The position numbers and the translations under genes are program-made. Of a DNA stretch of 64,000 nt, positions 63,503-64,000 are shown piece by piece (position 1 is the first letter of the stretch; the number at the start of each line of letters is the position of its first letter). The notes under the pieces are model-generated. The model did no database searches and was not told the origin of the DNA. It saw only the letters and a list, made by a program, of their open reading frames with translations. Location: positions 4,809,001 to 4,873,000 of the forward strand of contig NZ_CP118574.1 of assembly GCF_028898845.1 (NCBI RefSeq), read 5' to 3'. Origin of the DNA: Streptomyces sp. WZ-12 (GTDB lineage: Bacteria > Actinomycetota > Actinomycetes > Streptomycetales > Streptomycetaceae).

Positions 63503-64000
63503 GTGCCCGCACTTGTGCTGCTCGGTGCTCAGTGGGGTGATGAAGGCAAGGGAAAGGCCACCGATCTGCTCGGTGGGTCCGTGGACTATGTGGTGCGCTA
63601 CCAGGGCGGCAACAACGCCGGCCACACGGTCGTCGTCGGCGACCAGAAGTACGCACTGCACCTCCTCCCTTCCGGAATCCTCTCGCCGGGGTGCACCCCG
63701 GTCATCGGCAACGGTGTCGTCGTCGACCCGGCGGTCCTGCTCTCCGAGCTGAGCGGACTCAACGAGCGCGGCGTCGACACGTCCAAGCTGCTGCTCAGCG
63801 GTAACGCGCACCTGATCACGCCGTACAACATCACCGTCGACAAGGTGACCGAACGCTTCCTCGGCAAGCGGAAGATCGGCACCACCGGCCGCGGCATCGG
63901 CCCGACCTACGCCGACAAGATCAACCGCACCGGCATCCGGGTCCAGGACCTCTACGACGAGTCGATCCTGACCCAGAAGGTCGAGGCGGCCCTCGACGTC
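63503..64000 (+). CDS. purA: Adenylosuccinate synthetase, 3' end outside window
   Basis: The first 166 residues are visible: [21 protein letters not shown] (GTP loop and catalytic Asp), [12 protein letters not shown] (catalytic His) and [13 protein letters not shown]. It starts AMP synthesis from IMP. GTG 63503 has GGAAGGGG 9-10 nt upstream. Confidence 0.97.
   Translation, partial: MPALVLLGAQWGDEGKGKATDLLGGSVDYVVRYQGGNNAGHTVVVGDQKYALHLLPSGILSPGCTPVIGNGVVVDPAVLLSELSGLNERGVDTSKLLLSGNAHLITPYNITVDKVTERFLGKRKIGTTGRGIGPTYADKINRTGIRVQDLYDESILTQKVEAALDV

Noticed and set aside
1..64000. CRISPR arrays or rRNA genes
   Set aside because: No evenly spaced short repeats and no rRNA-like sequence were seen anywhere in the window.

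Overview
The base composition (about 70% or more G+C, falling only in one island), the use of GTG starts, several apparently leaderless genes, and the gene set dcd, dnaK-grpE-dnaJ-hspR, clpB, pyrE, fba, kynA-kynU and purA all point to a Streptomyces-type actinomycete chromosome. The window holds three blocks: a biosynthetic gene cluster at the left (1-15.7 kb), a small decayed island integrated at a tRNA-Gly gene (15.9-24.1 kb), and conserved core chromosome (24.2-64 kb).

Left cluster (1-15709), cut by the window edge. A minus-strand series reads acyl-CoA-reductase or aldehyde-dehydrogenase-like enzyme, acyl-CoA-dehydrogenase-fold flavoenzyme, class III aminotransferase, SRPBCC protein, small DUF4260-like membrane protein, ACP, FabF-like ketosynthase, second SRPBCC protein. 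A second minus-strand series reads a tRNA-like RNA, methyltransferase, cytochrome P450, lipocalin/tocopherol-cyclase-like protein, third SRPBCC protein, flavin reductase, FAD amine-oxidase-like protein. On the plus strand are a degenerate SGNH-fold protein and an MprF-C-terminal/DUF2156-type aminoacyl-tRNA-dependent transferase. A flavin-dependent amine hydroxylase candidate, a separate flavin reductase, an aminotransferase and a tRNA-dependent transferase together recall valanimycin-type azoxy or N-N bond biosynthesis from a lipid-derived amine. This is inference. The most unusual element is an 87-nt class II tRNA-like sequence (6058-6144, minus). It has perfect acceptor and T arms, a seryl-type discriminator G and a long variable arm, but no recognisable anticodon arm, and a 15-bp terminator hairpin follows it directly. 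It could be a non-translating aminoacyl carrier for the transferase. A 29-bp motif found at both divergent promoter regions of the cluster (6204-6232 and 14599-14627) suggests common control.

Island (15868-24150). A 45-bp exact repeat of the 3' half of tRNA-Gly(CCC) flanks about 8.2 kb. No integrase is visible and most genes are broken: a lasso-peptide cyclase and RRE/protease pair, an IS630-type transposase, GNAT and ASCH genes. Still open are a lower-GC ParB-fold gene, a small winged-helix-like gene, and a small gene whose C-terminus carries an amyloid-signalling-like motif that recurs at the N-terminus of the adjacent frameshifted NTPase remnant.

Core. The order is dcd, a phosphoribosyltransferase, a secreted SGNH lipase with a ricin-type domain, a Yip1 membrane protein, a large Fe-S oxidoreductase, the HspR regulon (dnaK operon and clpB, each with HAIR operators), a YbjN protein, a mannosyltransferase-like membrane protein, an aminotransferase, a spermidine-synthase-like membrane protein, a galactose-mutarotase-like epimerase, pyrE, fba, an MFS exporter, the kynurenine operon (dioxygenase, kynureninase and formamidase), a two-component system, an ABC exporter with a divergent GbsR/MarR-type regulator, a diacylglycerol-kinase-like protein and the start of purA.
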